Shown here: positions 8,067 to 15,991 of the stretch, in pieces
How the letters are laid out: each line of letters begins with the position of its first letter
Numbering within the stretch: position 1 is the first letter of the stretch
Assembly: GCA_018268715.1 (NCBI GenBank)
Contig: JAFDVZ010000003.1
Location: 310,001 to 374,000 of the forward strand
Direction: 5' to 3'
Source of the DNA: Acidobacteriota bacterium
Lineage (GTDB): Bacteria > Acidobacteriota > Terriglobia > Bryobacterales > Bryobacteraceae
Length of the DNA: 64,000 nt
Translations under genes and position numbers: made by a program
The notes under the pieces: model-generated
The model's input: the letters and a program-made list of their open reading frames with translations, nothing else
What the model was told of the DNA's origin: nothing
Databases searched by the model: none

Positions 8067-8894
8067 ATGGTTGTCGATATCGAGGGCGTGTCTTTACATC
8101 TCGCCCACCCGGACGAACTGGAAGGCAAGTGGGTCGGGCAGGACGAGGTGATGCGGCAGTTGCTGGCCGCATGGTTCGTCATCGACGAACACGACCTCCC
8201 AATGAGCCCGCGCCTGCTGGGCAAGCCCGGCGTCGGTAAAACCACGCTCGCCTACGCCGCCGCCAAGCGGCTCGGGCGCGAAGTGTACATCATGCAGGCC
8301 ACGGTGGACACGCGGCCCGAAGACCTCATCATCATGCCCGTGATCGAGGGCGCTCAAAAGCTGCGCTACGTGGCGAGTCCCCTGGTGACCGCCATGCTGC
8401 GGGGCGGCGTGCTGATCCTCGACGAGGGCAACCGTATGAGCGAGAAAAGCTGGGCGAGCCTCGCGCCGCTGCTCGACAATCGCCGCTACGTGGAGTCCAT
8501 TGTCGCGGGCGTCAAGATCAAGGCGCACCCGCTGTTCCGCCTGGTGGCGACCATGAACGATGACGCGTCGACCTTCGACCTGCCCGAGTACATCCACTCC
8601 CGCCTCCAGCCGCAGATCCTGGTGGACTTCCCGGAACGGCACGAAGAGTACGCCATCCTCAAGGAAAACGTCCCGTTCGGCGACGAGCAGGTGCTCAACT
8701 ACGTGACGGATTTCCTCCAGCACGCGCACATGGCCGACGAGCGCTATACCGTCCGCGATGGCATCAACATCGGCCGCTACGTCACCAAGATCGCGTACTC
8801 CGATCCCGCCGATTTCGATCGCGGCCCCTGCCTGCGCCGGGCCATCACCGAAATCCTGGGCGAAGAGGCGTTGCGCTATGTCCCTCGCCTTTGA
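8067..8894 (+). CDS. MoxR-type AAA+ ATPase
   Basis: A 275-residue cytoplasmic ATPase. Walker A GKPGVGKT is near residues 51-58 and Walker B GVLILDEGNR near 113-122. A sensor-1-like VATMND follows, then DLPEYIHSRLQPQILVDFP, where MoxR proteins have their arginine finger. MoxR ATPases usually act as chaperones for a von Willebrand A partner; no VWA protein is present here. Instead the stop lies 17 nt inside a 609-residue gene of unknown function, which must be its partner. It starts on a probable leaderless message. Family certain; target unknown. Confidence 0.9.
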   Translation: MVVDIEGVSLHLAHPDELEGKWVGQDEVMRQLLAAWFVIDEHDLPMSPRLLGKPGVGKTTLAYAAAKRLGREVYIMQATVDTRPEDLIIMPVIEGAQKLRYVASPLVTAMLRGGVLILDEGNRMSEKSWASLAPLLDNRRYVESIVAGVKIKAHPLFRLVATMNDDASTFDLPEYIHSRLQPQILVDFPERHEEYAILKENVPFGDEQVLNYVTDFLQHAHMADERYTVRDGINIGRYVTKIAYSDPADFDRGPCLRRAITEILGEEALRYVPRL

Positions 8895-10707
8895 TCCCGC
8901 CAGCCTCCGCCGCGGCCGGCTGACCTACTTCCCGGTCGTCCCGGGGCGCGTCGAGTTCAGCATCGAACTCCGGCGCCTGCTGAACGAAACGAACCCAGCG
9001 GTGGTGGCCGTCGAGCTTCCGGGCATGATTCGAAAGGACTTCCTCCGAGCGGTGGAGCGCCTTCCGGAGATGTCAGTCATCGTCTACCCCGAAGCCGGCG
9101 GCGACGACGAGGAGGACGAGCGCGCCATCTACGTCCCGGTGGAGCCCGCCGACCCGTTCACCGAAGCGGTCCGCACGGCGAACGAAATCGGCGCCGAGGT
9201 GGTGTTCATCGAGCCCGACCATGGCGACCGCCCACACCTGCCCGACGTCTATCCCGACACCTACACGATTCGCCGCATCGGTCTGAATCGCTACATCGAC
9301 GAGTATCGCGTCTCGCCCCAGCCGCGCTCGGACGAGATCGCCGAGCACGCCGCCGGCATCGCCTGGAAACTTCAGGGGCTCGACCCTCTGGCCGAGGCGG
9401 TCGTCGTCATCTCGCTGAACCTGCTCGATCCGGTGCTGGACGCCATGGAGATTCCGCAGGAACAGCCGCCCGCCGGCGTTCGCGGAGAACACGTTCAGTT
9501 GATGAACCTCCACCCGGATTGCCTGGCGGAGGTCTGCGTCGAATATCCTTACCTGCAGGACCGTTGGGAGTTCTACCGCCTGGACATGCGCGAGCCACGC
9601 CTGGTGGATCGCCCCGCCGTCCAATTCGACCTGCTGCGTGAAGCCGAGGCGAAGTACGCCGAAAGCACCGGCGAGAAGCTCGAATACTGGCATCGGCGGT
9701 TGATCGCCAAATTCGCGCGGAACCTGGCGTTGTGCAGCGCCCAACTGATCCCGCACGCTTTCGACCTGGCGGTGGCGGCGCGGTCGATCGCCGACGACAA
9801 CTACGGGTGGGAGGTCTGGCAGATGGCCAACCGCTACCCCTCTCAGCAAGCGGTCTGCGAACTGGAGACCATCAACGTCTCGGCCGAAGAGATCTGGATC
9901 AACACCAAGCGTGTGAAGATCCGCCGCCGTCTTCCCCGCCCCAAACAGCGGCTCAAGTCCACCGGGCTGAAGCCCCGCAAGAAGGAGAAGTTCCCAGGCG
10001 ATTGGGCCCGCCAGACCAACGGCAATTCCATCTGTTCCTACCCGCCGGAGGACCTGGTGGTGGAAGGCTACGGCCGCTTCCTGAAGGACAAGGCCAAGTC
10101 GATCCTGTCGGCCGAGCGCGAGCGCGTCGAGCCGTTCACCACGTCAATTCTGGACGGCATCGACATGCGCGAGACCATCCGGAACTGGCACAAGAAGCAG
10201 ATCTACGTCCGCAAGGCCGAGAAACTGGCCGACGACGTGGGGGCCGTGGTGGTGATCTTCGACGAGGATCCAGGAGACCGCTGCACCTACCTGACCACCT
10301 GGCTCGGCGAACACCAGAACGAATCCGACATGGCCTTCTATTCCACCGAACCGTTCGACCAGTTGGTGGGGCCGGGCATCGGCCGGGCCGAGTACGGCGG
10401 ATTCCTGATGGTCCTGCCGCCGCGTCGCATGTTGGACGTCTGGACGGATCGCGACTACGATTTCGCGGAAAACAAACCCGAGCGCCTGCTGCTCGCCGGC
10501 CTCGACTACGCCGTTCATCGGCATGTCGTGTACGTTGCGTCCAAGCCGCCCCGGTCGATTTTCCGCTCCATCGCGGCGCATCTGAACCGAAAGATCGTCT
10601 ATATTCCCATCGGCCAACTCTCCCCGACCAAGCTCAAGAAGGTCCGCGTCGTCCACGTATTGGACAGCTATGACCGCCGCGAAACCGCCAAGGACTACCT
10701 CTGGTAA
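8878..10707 (+). CDS. 609-residue protein of unknown function, translationally coupled to MoxR ATPase
   Basis: The ATG at 8878 lies inside the MoxR gene (17-nt overlap). An upstream in-frame ATG at 8758 would add only out-of-frame MoxR sequence, so I reject it. No signal peptide or membrane helix is seen. Near 27-49, a segment ending NPAVVAVELPG loosely recalls the start of TraB/ChaN-like domains (inference, weak). A strongly basic linker lies at about 344-372 (KRVKIRRRLPRPKQRLK). The C-terminal domain has striking motifs: FDEDPGDRC near 461-469, TTWLGEHQNESDMAF, and GPGIGRAEYGGF near 499-510, rich in acidic and aromatic residues and suggesting a catalytic or metal site. The end HVLDSYDRRETAKDYLW is also well defined. 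Most likely this is the client or effector of the MoxR ATPase. Confidence 0.8.
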   Translation: MSLAFDPASLRRGRLTYFPVVPGRVEFSIELRRLLNETNPAVVAVELPGMIRKDFLRAVERLPEMSVIVYPEAGGDDEEDERAIYVPVEPADPFTEAVRTANEIGAEVVFIEPDHGDRPHLPDVYPDTYTIRRIGLNRYIDEYRVSPQPRSDEIAEHAAGIAWKLQGLDPLAEAVVVISLNLLDPVLDAMEIPQEQPPAGVRGEHVQLMNLHPDCLAEVCVEYPYLQDRWEFYRLDMREPRLVDRPAVQFDLLREAEAKYAESTGEKLEYWHRRLIAKFARNLALCSAQLIPHAFDLAVAARSIADDNYGWEVWQMANRYPSQQAVCELETINVSAEEIWINTKRVKIRRRLPRPKQRLKSTGLKPRKKEKFPGDWARQTNGNSICSYPPEDLVVEGYGRFLKDKAKSILSAERERVEPFTTSILDGIDMRETIRNWHKKQIYVRKAEKLADDVGAVVVIFDEDPGDRCTYLTTWLGEHQNESDMAFYSTEPFDQLVGPGIGRAEYGGFLMVLPPRRMLDVWTDRDYDFAENKPERLLLAGLDYAVHRHVVYVASKPPRSIFRSIAAHLNRKIVYIPIGQLSPTKLKKVRVVHVLDSYDRRETAKDYLW

Positions 10708-10781
10708 TTCCGTGGAGGATTCAGACAACGCCACGCCCCGTCCGTACGTCTACTTCTTTAGAACTTGCTGGTAGTCTCGGT

Positions 10782-10795
10782 TGAGCGTAAGCTCA
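10782..10795 (+). promoter_or_regulatory. Small GNRA-loop hairpin in the leader of the secreted-protein gene
   Basis: TGAGC-GTAA-GCTCA forms a 5-bp stem with a GTAA loop. It ends about 6 nt before the purine-rich ribosome site (GAAAGGGGAAG) of the gene at 10813. It could modulate translation or simply protect the 5' end. Confidence 0.35.
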
Positions 10796-10812
10796 GTACT
10801 GAAAGGGGAAGC

Positions 10813-11559
10813 ATGACCCGCCGTCTTCCGGTCCTCTTTGCCGCCGTTTTTAGTGTCGGCGCATTCGGCCAGTTGGCCACGGCTCCAAGCCACTATGGCT
10901 CGTTCACCGGGTTCGGGAACATCAACTATCCGGGCGTCGGCCACGCCCCCAACGTGATTTACCCGAGCATTTTCAACACTCCGAGCTTTCCCAGCCGGCT
11001 GGGTTCCGCCGGGCGCGGAGGGTCGTACTATGGCGGCGTTCGCCCGTCTGCGCACCCGAGCCACACCCGCCAGGTGATCGTGCCGGTGCCGATCGTGGTG
11101 GGCGGCGGATACTACCCCTACGACTCATCCTCCGCTGGGTATACGACGGGATACGCGGACGCGGCCCCAGTCGCTCAGCAGCCCGTGACGCCACCGGTTG
11201 TCATCATCAACCAGAGCTATCGGCCGGAGCACGTGAATCCCGTGGTGCGAGACTATACCGATGCGGACCTGCCGCCGCCTTCGGGCGAACTGCGCAGTTA
11301 CGAGGCGCCGGTACAGAAGGATGCCCCACAGGCAGCACGGCGCGCGCAGCCCGTCGATGACGACAAGCCGACCATCTATCTGATCGCCTTCAGGGATCAC
11401 ACCATTCTGCCGGCGTTAGCCTATTGGGTGGAAGGAGATACGCTCAACTACATCACCGAGAAGGGCACTCCGAATCGCGCGACGCTGTCGCTGATCGACA
11501 AGGCATTCTCCCGGCAGTTGAACAGCGAACGGTCCGTGGAGTTCAGTCTCCCGGATTGA
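10813..11559 (+). CDS. Secreted proline/glycine/tyrosine-rich protein of unknown function
   Basis: A 248-residue exported protein. The ATG at 10813 follows a good ribosome site (AAAGGGGAAGC) and starts a signal peptide (MTRRLPVLFAAVFSVGAFGQ); an earlier in-frame start at 10765 is less likely. The middle is low complexity (GGSYYGGVRP, GGGYYPYDSSSAGY, PPVVIINQSY). The C-terminal 80 residues look folded: IYLIAFRDHTILPALAYWV, then EGDTLNYITEKGTPNRATL, a pattern I have seen in acidobacterial hypothetical proteins. The role is unknown. A hairpin follows the stop and is shared with the convergent gene. Confidence 0.75.
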   Translation: MTRRLPVLFAAVFSVGAFGQLATAPSHYGSFTGFGNINYPGVGHAPNVIYPSIFNTPSFPSRLGSAGRGGSYYGGVRPSAHPSHTRQVIVPVPIVVGGGYYPYDSSSAGYTTGYADAAPVAQQPVTPPVVIINQSYRPEHVNPVVRDYTDADLPPPSGELRSYEAPVQKDAPQAARRAQPVDDDKPTIYLIAFRDHTILPALAYWVEGDTLNYITEKGTPNRATLSLIDKAFSRQLNSERSVEFSLPD

Positions 11560-11567
11560 GCGGAGGA

Positions 11568-11586
11568 AGCGGGCCCGAGGCCCGCT
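11568..11586. terminator. Hairpin between convergent genes, possible two-way terminator
   Basis: AGCGGGC (11568-11574) and GCCCGCT (11580-11586) form a perfect 7-bp stem with a CCGAG loop. It lies just after the stop of the plus-strand gene and touches the stop codon (11585-11587) of the minus-strand gene. There is no T-tract, so intrinsic termination is only plausible. Confidence 0.5.
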
Positions 11587-12220
11587 ATTCGACCGATTCC
11601 CCGCCCCACTCGCGTTCGAGCATGCGGGAGTACTCGCCAGAAGCGTACAATTCGAAGTCGAAGTCAGCCGCGTCGATCTCCGCGCCAGGCGATTCGAGCA
11701 GCATTTTGAACAGGTTGTCCGTGTACCGGTAATAGTTGCGGACGAAATCGTCGCTCAGGGTCCGGCGATCCGGCACGGAAGCGAACACCGAGTTCAGCGC
11801 GATGGCCCGGCTGAAGATCGAACGGTAATCCGCCACACCCCACTTCCGAAGCTTCGCCTGCACCGCGGCCGGCGTTTTCATGATCAGGTAGGCGACAAAA
11901 CTCTGGAAATTGAAGCCTTTACCCGTCAGTTCCGGATGCCGCTCGAGCGCCTCCAGGCACTGTTCCACCCATCGCACCAGGTCCTTGCCCACATAGAACA
12001 GCATGCGGATTTCGCAGTAGCGGCCTTCGAGCAGACGCGTCTCGATCTGTTCGGCGGTCAGATCGCCGGTCGGCAGCAGCCCCTGCAGCATCAGACTCGC
12101 CCGGGAACTCTCCACCAGTTTGCTGGGGCCGGAGGCGTCCGCAAACGGGTGCAGGATAAGAGGAGGCAACGTTCTAGTTCGCTGGCGGTCGAGTACTGAA
12201 TCCATAATGTTCTCTGTCAT
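11585..12220 (-). CDS. Protein of unknown function, last gene of the M28/DsbA-like run
   Basis: A 211-residue soluble protein, mostly alpha-helical in appearance, with no signal peptide. I do not recognise the family. Features: EQIETRLLEGRYCEIRMLFY (about 59-78), VEQCLEALERHPELTGKGFN, then the segment VRNYYRYTDNLFKMLLES. It starts 12 nt after the M28 peptidase stop on the same strand and is probably co-transcribed. An alternative start is the ATG at 12205 (MDSVLDRQ). No catalytic motif is evident. Confidence 0.7.
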   Translation of the reverse strand: MTENIMDSVLDRQRTRTLPPLILHPFADASGPSKLVESSRASLMLQGLLPTGDLTAEQIETRLLEGRYCEIRMLFYVGKDLVRWVEQCLEALERHPELTGKGFNFQSFVAYLIMKTPAAVQAKLRKWGVADYRSIFSRAIALNSVFASVPDRRTLSDDFVRNYYRYTDNLFKMLLESPGAEIDAADFDFELYASGEYSRMLEREWGGESVE

Positions 12221-12232
12221 TAGTATGCGAGC

Positions 12233-14047
12233 TCACTTCCGCTGAGTAAGCAGTACCTTCGCGTCAATCGTCTGACTGTCGCGAATAACCTTCACTAGTA
12301 CCTCATCGCCCGGTTTTCGCGATCTCAGAGCCGTAGTGAAGTCCATTAGATTTTGTATCGGCCGGCCGTCGAACTCAATTAGGATATCTCCTGCTTTCAG
12401 CCCGGCTTTTCCCGCAGGAGACCCGTCGCGAACGTCCGCGAACCGGACGCCCTTCGGAATCTCCGTGAAATCCGGGATGCTGCCGAAGTAGGCGCCGTAT
12501 CCGCCGCCGCCGCCCACTCCGCCGCCCGAGGACGGGGGCGGCTCCGCCAGACGCACATACTGCGGGCGCGGCGCGTCGGAGGCCAGCTCCACCGCGATGT
12601 CCGACACCAGCCCCAGCAGCCGAGCCGCATCCTTCGCGTTAATCTTGTCCCAGGTGTCGCTCGGACGATGGTAGTCCAAGTGCAAACCGTTGAAGAAGAA
12701 AAGCACCGGTATCTGCTTGAGCGCAAACGACATGTGGTCGCTAGGCCCATAGCCGCCGCGATCCGCCACCACCACCTTCAGATCGTGCCGCGCCGCGACG
12801 TCGTCCACCGTCTTCTGGAGCGTGGCGCCCGTGCCCACCCCGCTCACGTGGATCTCGTTGTTCTTGATCCGCCCGATCATGTCCAGGTTGATCATGGCCA
12901 CCGCCTTGGCCTGCGGCGCCGGCGGATGGTTCACGTACCAATTCGACCCGATCAGCCCCATCTCCTCCCCGGCAAACGACAGGAATAGTACCCCGCGGTT
13001 CCGCTGCGGCTGCGAGGAAAACCACCGCGCCAGTTCGAGCAGCCCCGCCGTCCCGGAAGCGTTGTCGTCCGCGCCCGGGTGCACCGTACCGTATTGGTCC
13101 GGCGCGAGCGAGTTCGGCCCGCCCAGCCCCAGGTGGTCGTAGTGCGCGCCGATGATCACGTATTCGTCGGTCTTGCCCGGCAGATAGCCCACCAGGTTGT
13201 GGGAGGTCGCCACGTCGCGCTGAATGTCTACGGCCAGTTCCACCTGCGCGTCCGGAATGGGCGTCGACTGGGGCTTCAGGTCCTTGTCGATGGCGGCCAG
13301 CGAATCCTTCAGGTTCCGGCCCGCCGCCGCCAGCAGGCGGTCCGCCTCCTCGGCCTTGATCTGGACGAAGTAAACGCCCGAATTTTCCACGCCGAAACTG
13401 GTCTGCAGCTTCTCGAACTTCTCGGGCTCCTGCGGATGGGTGGGCGCGTCCTTGACGATGATGACGCCGATCGCCCCGTGCGCCTTCGCATTGGCCGCCT
13501 TGATCGCCACCTGGGCGTGCGTGGTGAACTGCTTGCCCATGAAGACGCTCTTTTCGTCGTTTTCCTGCGGTTCATGCAGCACGATCAGCGCGAATTTGCC
13601 CTTCGCGTCTACGCCGGCATAGTCGTCGTAGTGATACTCCGGCGCGCTGATGCCATAGCCCGCAAACACCACCCCGCCCGTGACAGACCCGCTCGACGAG
13701 AAGTTAAACGGGACGAATTCCTTCTCCGGCGCGAGACTTCGGTCCCCCGCCTTCAGCTTCTCCACCAGGTGGTTGTTCGGCCCCAGGTGGGCGTTCGTAG
13801 TCACCTTGAATCCCTGGTAGTAGCTGCCGTCGGCGATCGGCTTCAAGCCGAACTCCTTGAACAGCCCCGCGATGTAGCCCGCGGCGGTTTCAATCTCGGG
13901 AGTCCCGGTGCCCCGGCCCTTGAGTTCCGGCGAGGCCAGATATTTCACGTGCGCCAGGTATCGGTCCGCGGAAAAGCGCGGCGTAGTGTCGGCGGCTAAA
14001 ACGAAAGCCGCCCCGGCAAGGGCGGCGGCGGATAGGATTCGCTTCAT
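12233..14047 (-). CDS. Exported M28-family zinc aminopeptidase with PA and PDZ domains
   Basis: A 604-residue exported enzyme. The signal peptide is residues 1-19 (MKRILSAAALAGAAFVLAA). A protease-associated (PA) insert lies about 110-250 (GVVFAGYGISAPEYHYDDYA). The M28 domain has all expected zinc-site motifs: GAHYDHLG, GADDNASGTAG, FAGEEMGLIGS, NLDMIGR and GLHLDYHRPSDT. A glycine-rich linker (SSGGGVGGGGGYG) leads to a C-terminal PDZ domain (GSPAGKAGLKAGDILIEFD). Such enzymes remove N-terminal residues from peptides in the periplasm or outside. It sits between the DsbA-like pair (15 nt upstream) and an unknown (12 nt downstream), so a four-gene operon is likely. Confidence 0.93.
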   Translation of the reverse strand: MKRILSAAALAGAAFVLAADTTPRFSADRYLAHVKYLASPELKGRGTGTPEIETAAGYIAGLFKEFGLKPIADGSYYQGFKVTTNAHLGPNNHLVEKLKAGDRSLAPEKEFVPFNFSSSGSVTGGVVFAGYGISAPEYHYDDYAGVDAKGKFALIVLHEPQENDEKSVFMGKQFTTHAQVAIKAANAKAHGAIGVIIVKDAPTHPQEPEKFEKLQTSFGVENSGVYFVQIKAEEADRLLAAAGRNLKDSLAAIDKDLKPQSTPIPDAQVELAVDIQRDVATSHNLVGYLPGKTDEYVIIGAHYDHLGLGGPNSLAPDQYGTVHPGADDNASGTAGLLELARWFSSQPQRNRGVLFLSFAGEEMGLIGSNWYVNHPPAPQAKAVAMINLDMIGRIKNNEIHVSGVGTGATLQKTVDDVAARHDLKVVVADRGGYGPSDHMSFALKQIPVLFFFNGLHLDYHRPSDTWDKINAKDAARLLGLVSDIAVELASDAPRPQYVRLAEPPPSSGGGVGGGGGYGAYFGSIPDFTEIPKGVRFADVRDGSPAGKAGLKAGDILIEFDGRPIQNLMDFTTALRSRKPGDEVLVKVIRDSQTIDAKVLLTQRK

Positions 14048-14062
14048 GGGGAAGATACCAGT

Positions 14063-14953
14063 CTATTTGAACGTTTTGTCGATTTCGAGTTCGAGCCGGA
14101 TAATCTGAATCAGATTCTGCCACGGCACGCCACCCACCAGGCGGCGACCGTTCAGGAAGGACGTCGGCGTCGAGTCCACCTGCAGTTTCTTGCCGCGGGC
14201 GATTTCGACGTCCACCTCGCCCTCGGTCGCCCGTGTTTCCACGCACTTTTCAAACTGCGCCGCGTCGATCTTCTTCAAGCGAGCCCATTCGCCCAGCTTC
14301 GCGCGCAGATTGTTGGCGTTGATGTCGGCCTGGTGTTCGTACATCCAGTCGTGGTAATCCCAGAATGCGGCGGCGCCCTGACGATAGGCGCAGCGGCCGG
14401 CGATGGCGGCCGTTTTCGCCCACGGGTGGATCGATTCGAGCGGAAAATCGGTGTACACCACCCGCAGTTCGTTGCCGGCCTCGGCCGGCGCCTTTTCGCG
14501 AAGTTGCTTGGACTCCTCGCGGCACACCGGACACTCGAAATCGCTGAACAGGATCAGCGTCATGGGCGCGTTGGCCGGACCGAAGGACGGCTGATGCTCG
14601 GTGGTAAGCTCGCGAAGGTCGGCCTGGAACGGGTTCTGGTCCACGTTATACACCGCGCCGCGGAAGATCGTCTTGCCATCGGCCGACACGTACACCAGGA
14701 AATCCTTGGTGGCCGCCCCGGCCGACAGGTGAACCTTCACCTCGAACAGGCCGCGAATGAACGGCTTGGGGTCGCCGATCGAAACGCTCACCTGCGGGGG
14801 CCACAGCTCCACCTTGCGCAGATAGCGTTCGAGCGTCGCCTTCGTCAGCGCCGACTTGCCGGCAGGCCCCGCCGCGGCCGGAGGCTTGGCGGCGGGAGCC
14901 TGGGCGAACGCGCAGGAGGCCAACGCGAAGGCGACGGCGGCGAGTATGCGCAT
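14063..14953 (-). CDS. Exported DsbA/BdbD-like thioredoxin-fold protein (CPVC)
   Basis: A 296-residue periplasmic thiol-disulfide protein. A signal peptide (MRILAAVAFALASCAFAQ) is followed by a Pro/Ala-rich spacer, then an N-terminal domain of about 90 residues shared with its neighbour (KPFIRGLFEVKV). The DsbA-type thioredoxin domain has active site Cys141-Pro-Val-Cys144 (FSDFECPVC), the helical insert HPWAKTAAIAGRCAYRQG, and a cis-Pro loop VDSTPTSFLNGRRL. It is a tandem paralogue of the next gene (gap 4 nt). It probably introduces or repairs disulfides. The C-terminal half is typical DsbA_4/Thioredoxin_4. Confidence 0.9.
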   Translation of the reverse strand: MRILAAVAFALASCAFAQAPAAKPPAAAGPAGKSALTKATLERYLRKVELWPPQVSVSIGDPKPFIRGLFEVKVHLSAGAATKDFLVYVSADGKTIFRGAVYNVDQNPFQADLRELTTEHQPSFGPANAPMTLILFSDFECPVCREESKQLREKAPAEAGNELRVVYTDFPLESIHPWAKTAAIAGRCAYRQGAAAFWDYHDWMYEHQADINANNLRAKLGEWARLKKIDAAQFEKCVETRATEGEVDVEIARGKKLQVDSTPTSFLNGRRLVGGVPWQNLIQIIRLELEIDKTFK

Positions 14954-14957
14954 GGCG

Positions 14958-15893
14958 TCAGTCTTTGCCCGGGACCAGCGACGGAATCGTCACTTCACAG
15001 CACTTCTCGCCGGCCGCGGCGGTCGCGGCTTTCTTCTGGAAGCCCAACTCCATGTTGATCACCTGTTCGAGCGCCTGCCAGGGCAGCGCGCCGCCCAGCG
15101 GCCGTCCGTTGATGAACAAAGTCGGCGTTCCGGTGATCAGCAGGGCATGCCCTTCCGCCATCTCCCGATTCACTTCGGCTTCGGTGGCCTTGGCGTCCAT
15201 GCACTGGCCTAGCTTGGCGGTGTCGACATTGGCGGTCTCGGCCCAACCGGTGACCTTCGTCTTCAGGTTGTCGGCCGTGATTTCGGGCTGATGCTCGTAA
15301 ATCCAGTCGTGATATCCCCAGAAGGCGGCGGGCTTTTCACGAAACACGCAACGGCCCGCGATGGCCGCGGCCTTGGCCCACGGGTGCACCTGCTCCAGCG
15401 GATAGTCCTTGAAATACACACGCACCTTGTCGGGAAACGACTTCAGCAGATTCTGGCGCAGGATCTTCGCCTCTTCCTGGCACTTGGGGCACTGGAAGTC
15501 GCTGAACACCACCAGCACCACCGGGGCGCCCGGCGTTCCGAAGCTCGGCTGCAGGTCGGTCTTCAGCCGGCTCAGTTCGGTCTGGAAGGGGTTCTTATTA
15601 ACGTCGAACAGACTGCCTTTGACAATCAGCTTTCCGTCTTTCGATACGAAATAGCGCCACGGATACACGCCGTTCGGCGTCGGGATGTCGACGGCCACTT
15701 CGACGAAGCCTTCAAACAGACTCGGCTTGGGGTCGGCGATCTTGATGGCGACATTTTCCGGAAGCAGTTCCATCTGTCGGATATAAGCCTCGAAGGCCGC
15801 CTTGTCGAGAGCGGATTTCCGGGCGGCGCTATCGGCGGCGAACGCCGGCGCAAGCAGGGCAACGGCAGTCAATAGGAAGGAACACAGTCTCAT
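14958..15893 (-). CDS. Exported DsbA/BdbD-like thioredoxin-fold protein (CPKC)
   Basis: Paralogue of the preceding gene, about 311 residues. The start at 15893 (MRLCSFLLTAVALLAPAFA) gives a clean signal peptide; an in-frame ATG at 15917 would add eight residues. The active site is Cys135-Pro-Lys-Cys138 (FSDFQCPKC). It shares HPWAKAAAIAGRC, FWGYHDWIYEHQPEI and TGTPTLFINGRPLGG with its partner. The CPKC dipeptide differs from CPVC and would shift redox potential, so the two may differ in role (oxidase versus isomerase/reductase). It has an extra Ala/Lys-rich tail ending in CCEVTIPSLVPG, adding two adjacent cysteines. First gene of the run. Confidence 0.9.
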   Translation of the reverse strand: MRLCSFLLTAVALLAPAFAADSAARKSALDKAAFEAYIRQMELLPENVAIKIADPKPSLFEGFVEVAVDIPTPNGVYPWRYFVSKDGKLIVKGSLFDVNKNPFQTELSRLKTDLQPSFGTPGAPVVLVVFSDFQCPKCQEEAKILRQNLLKSFPDKVRVYFKDYPLEQVHPWAKAAAIAGRCVFREKPAAFWGYHDWIYEHQPEITADNLKTKVTGWAETANVDTAKLGQCMDAKATEAEVNREMAEGHALLITGTPTLFINGRPLGGALPWQALEQVINMELGFQKKAATAAAGEKCCEVTIPSLVPGKD

Positions 15894-15991
15894 AGTGGAT
15901 GGCGCGAATCTGACCATTACAGTGTCTCAGATATTGGACGCGCTTTGGTGAAATCCGGGCCGTCCCGGGTGGCGCATTCGCGCGCCGGCGG

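Noticed and set aside
8758-8877. An upstream start for the 609-residue protein
   Set aside because: The extra 40 residues are a frame-shifted reading of MoxR and Arg/Pro/Ser-rich; the ATG at 8878 is better placed.
10782-10795. The TGAGC/GCTCA hairpin as a riboswitch
   Set aside because: It is a simple 5-bp stem with no conserved aptamer features; kept only as a leader hairpin.
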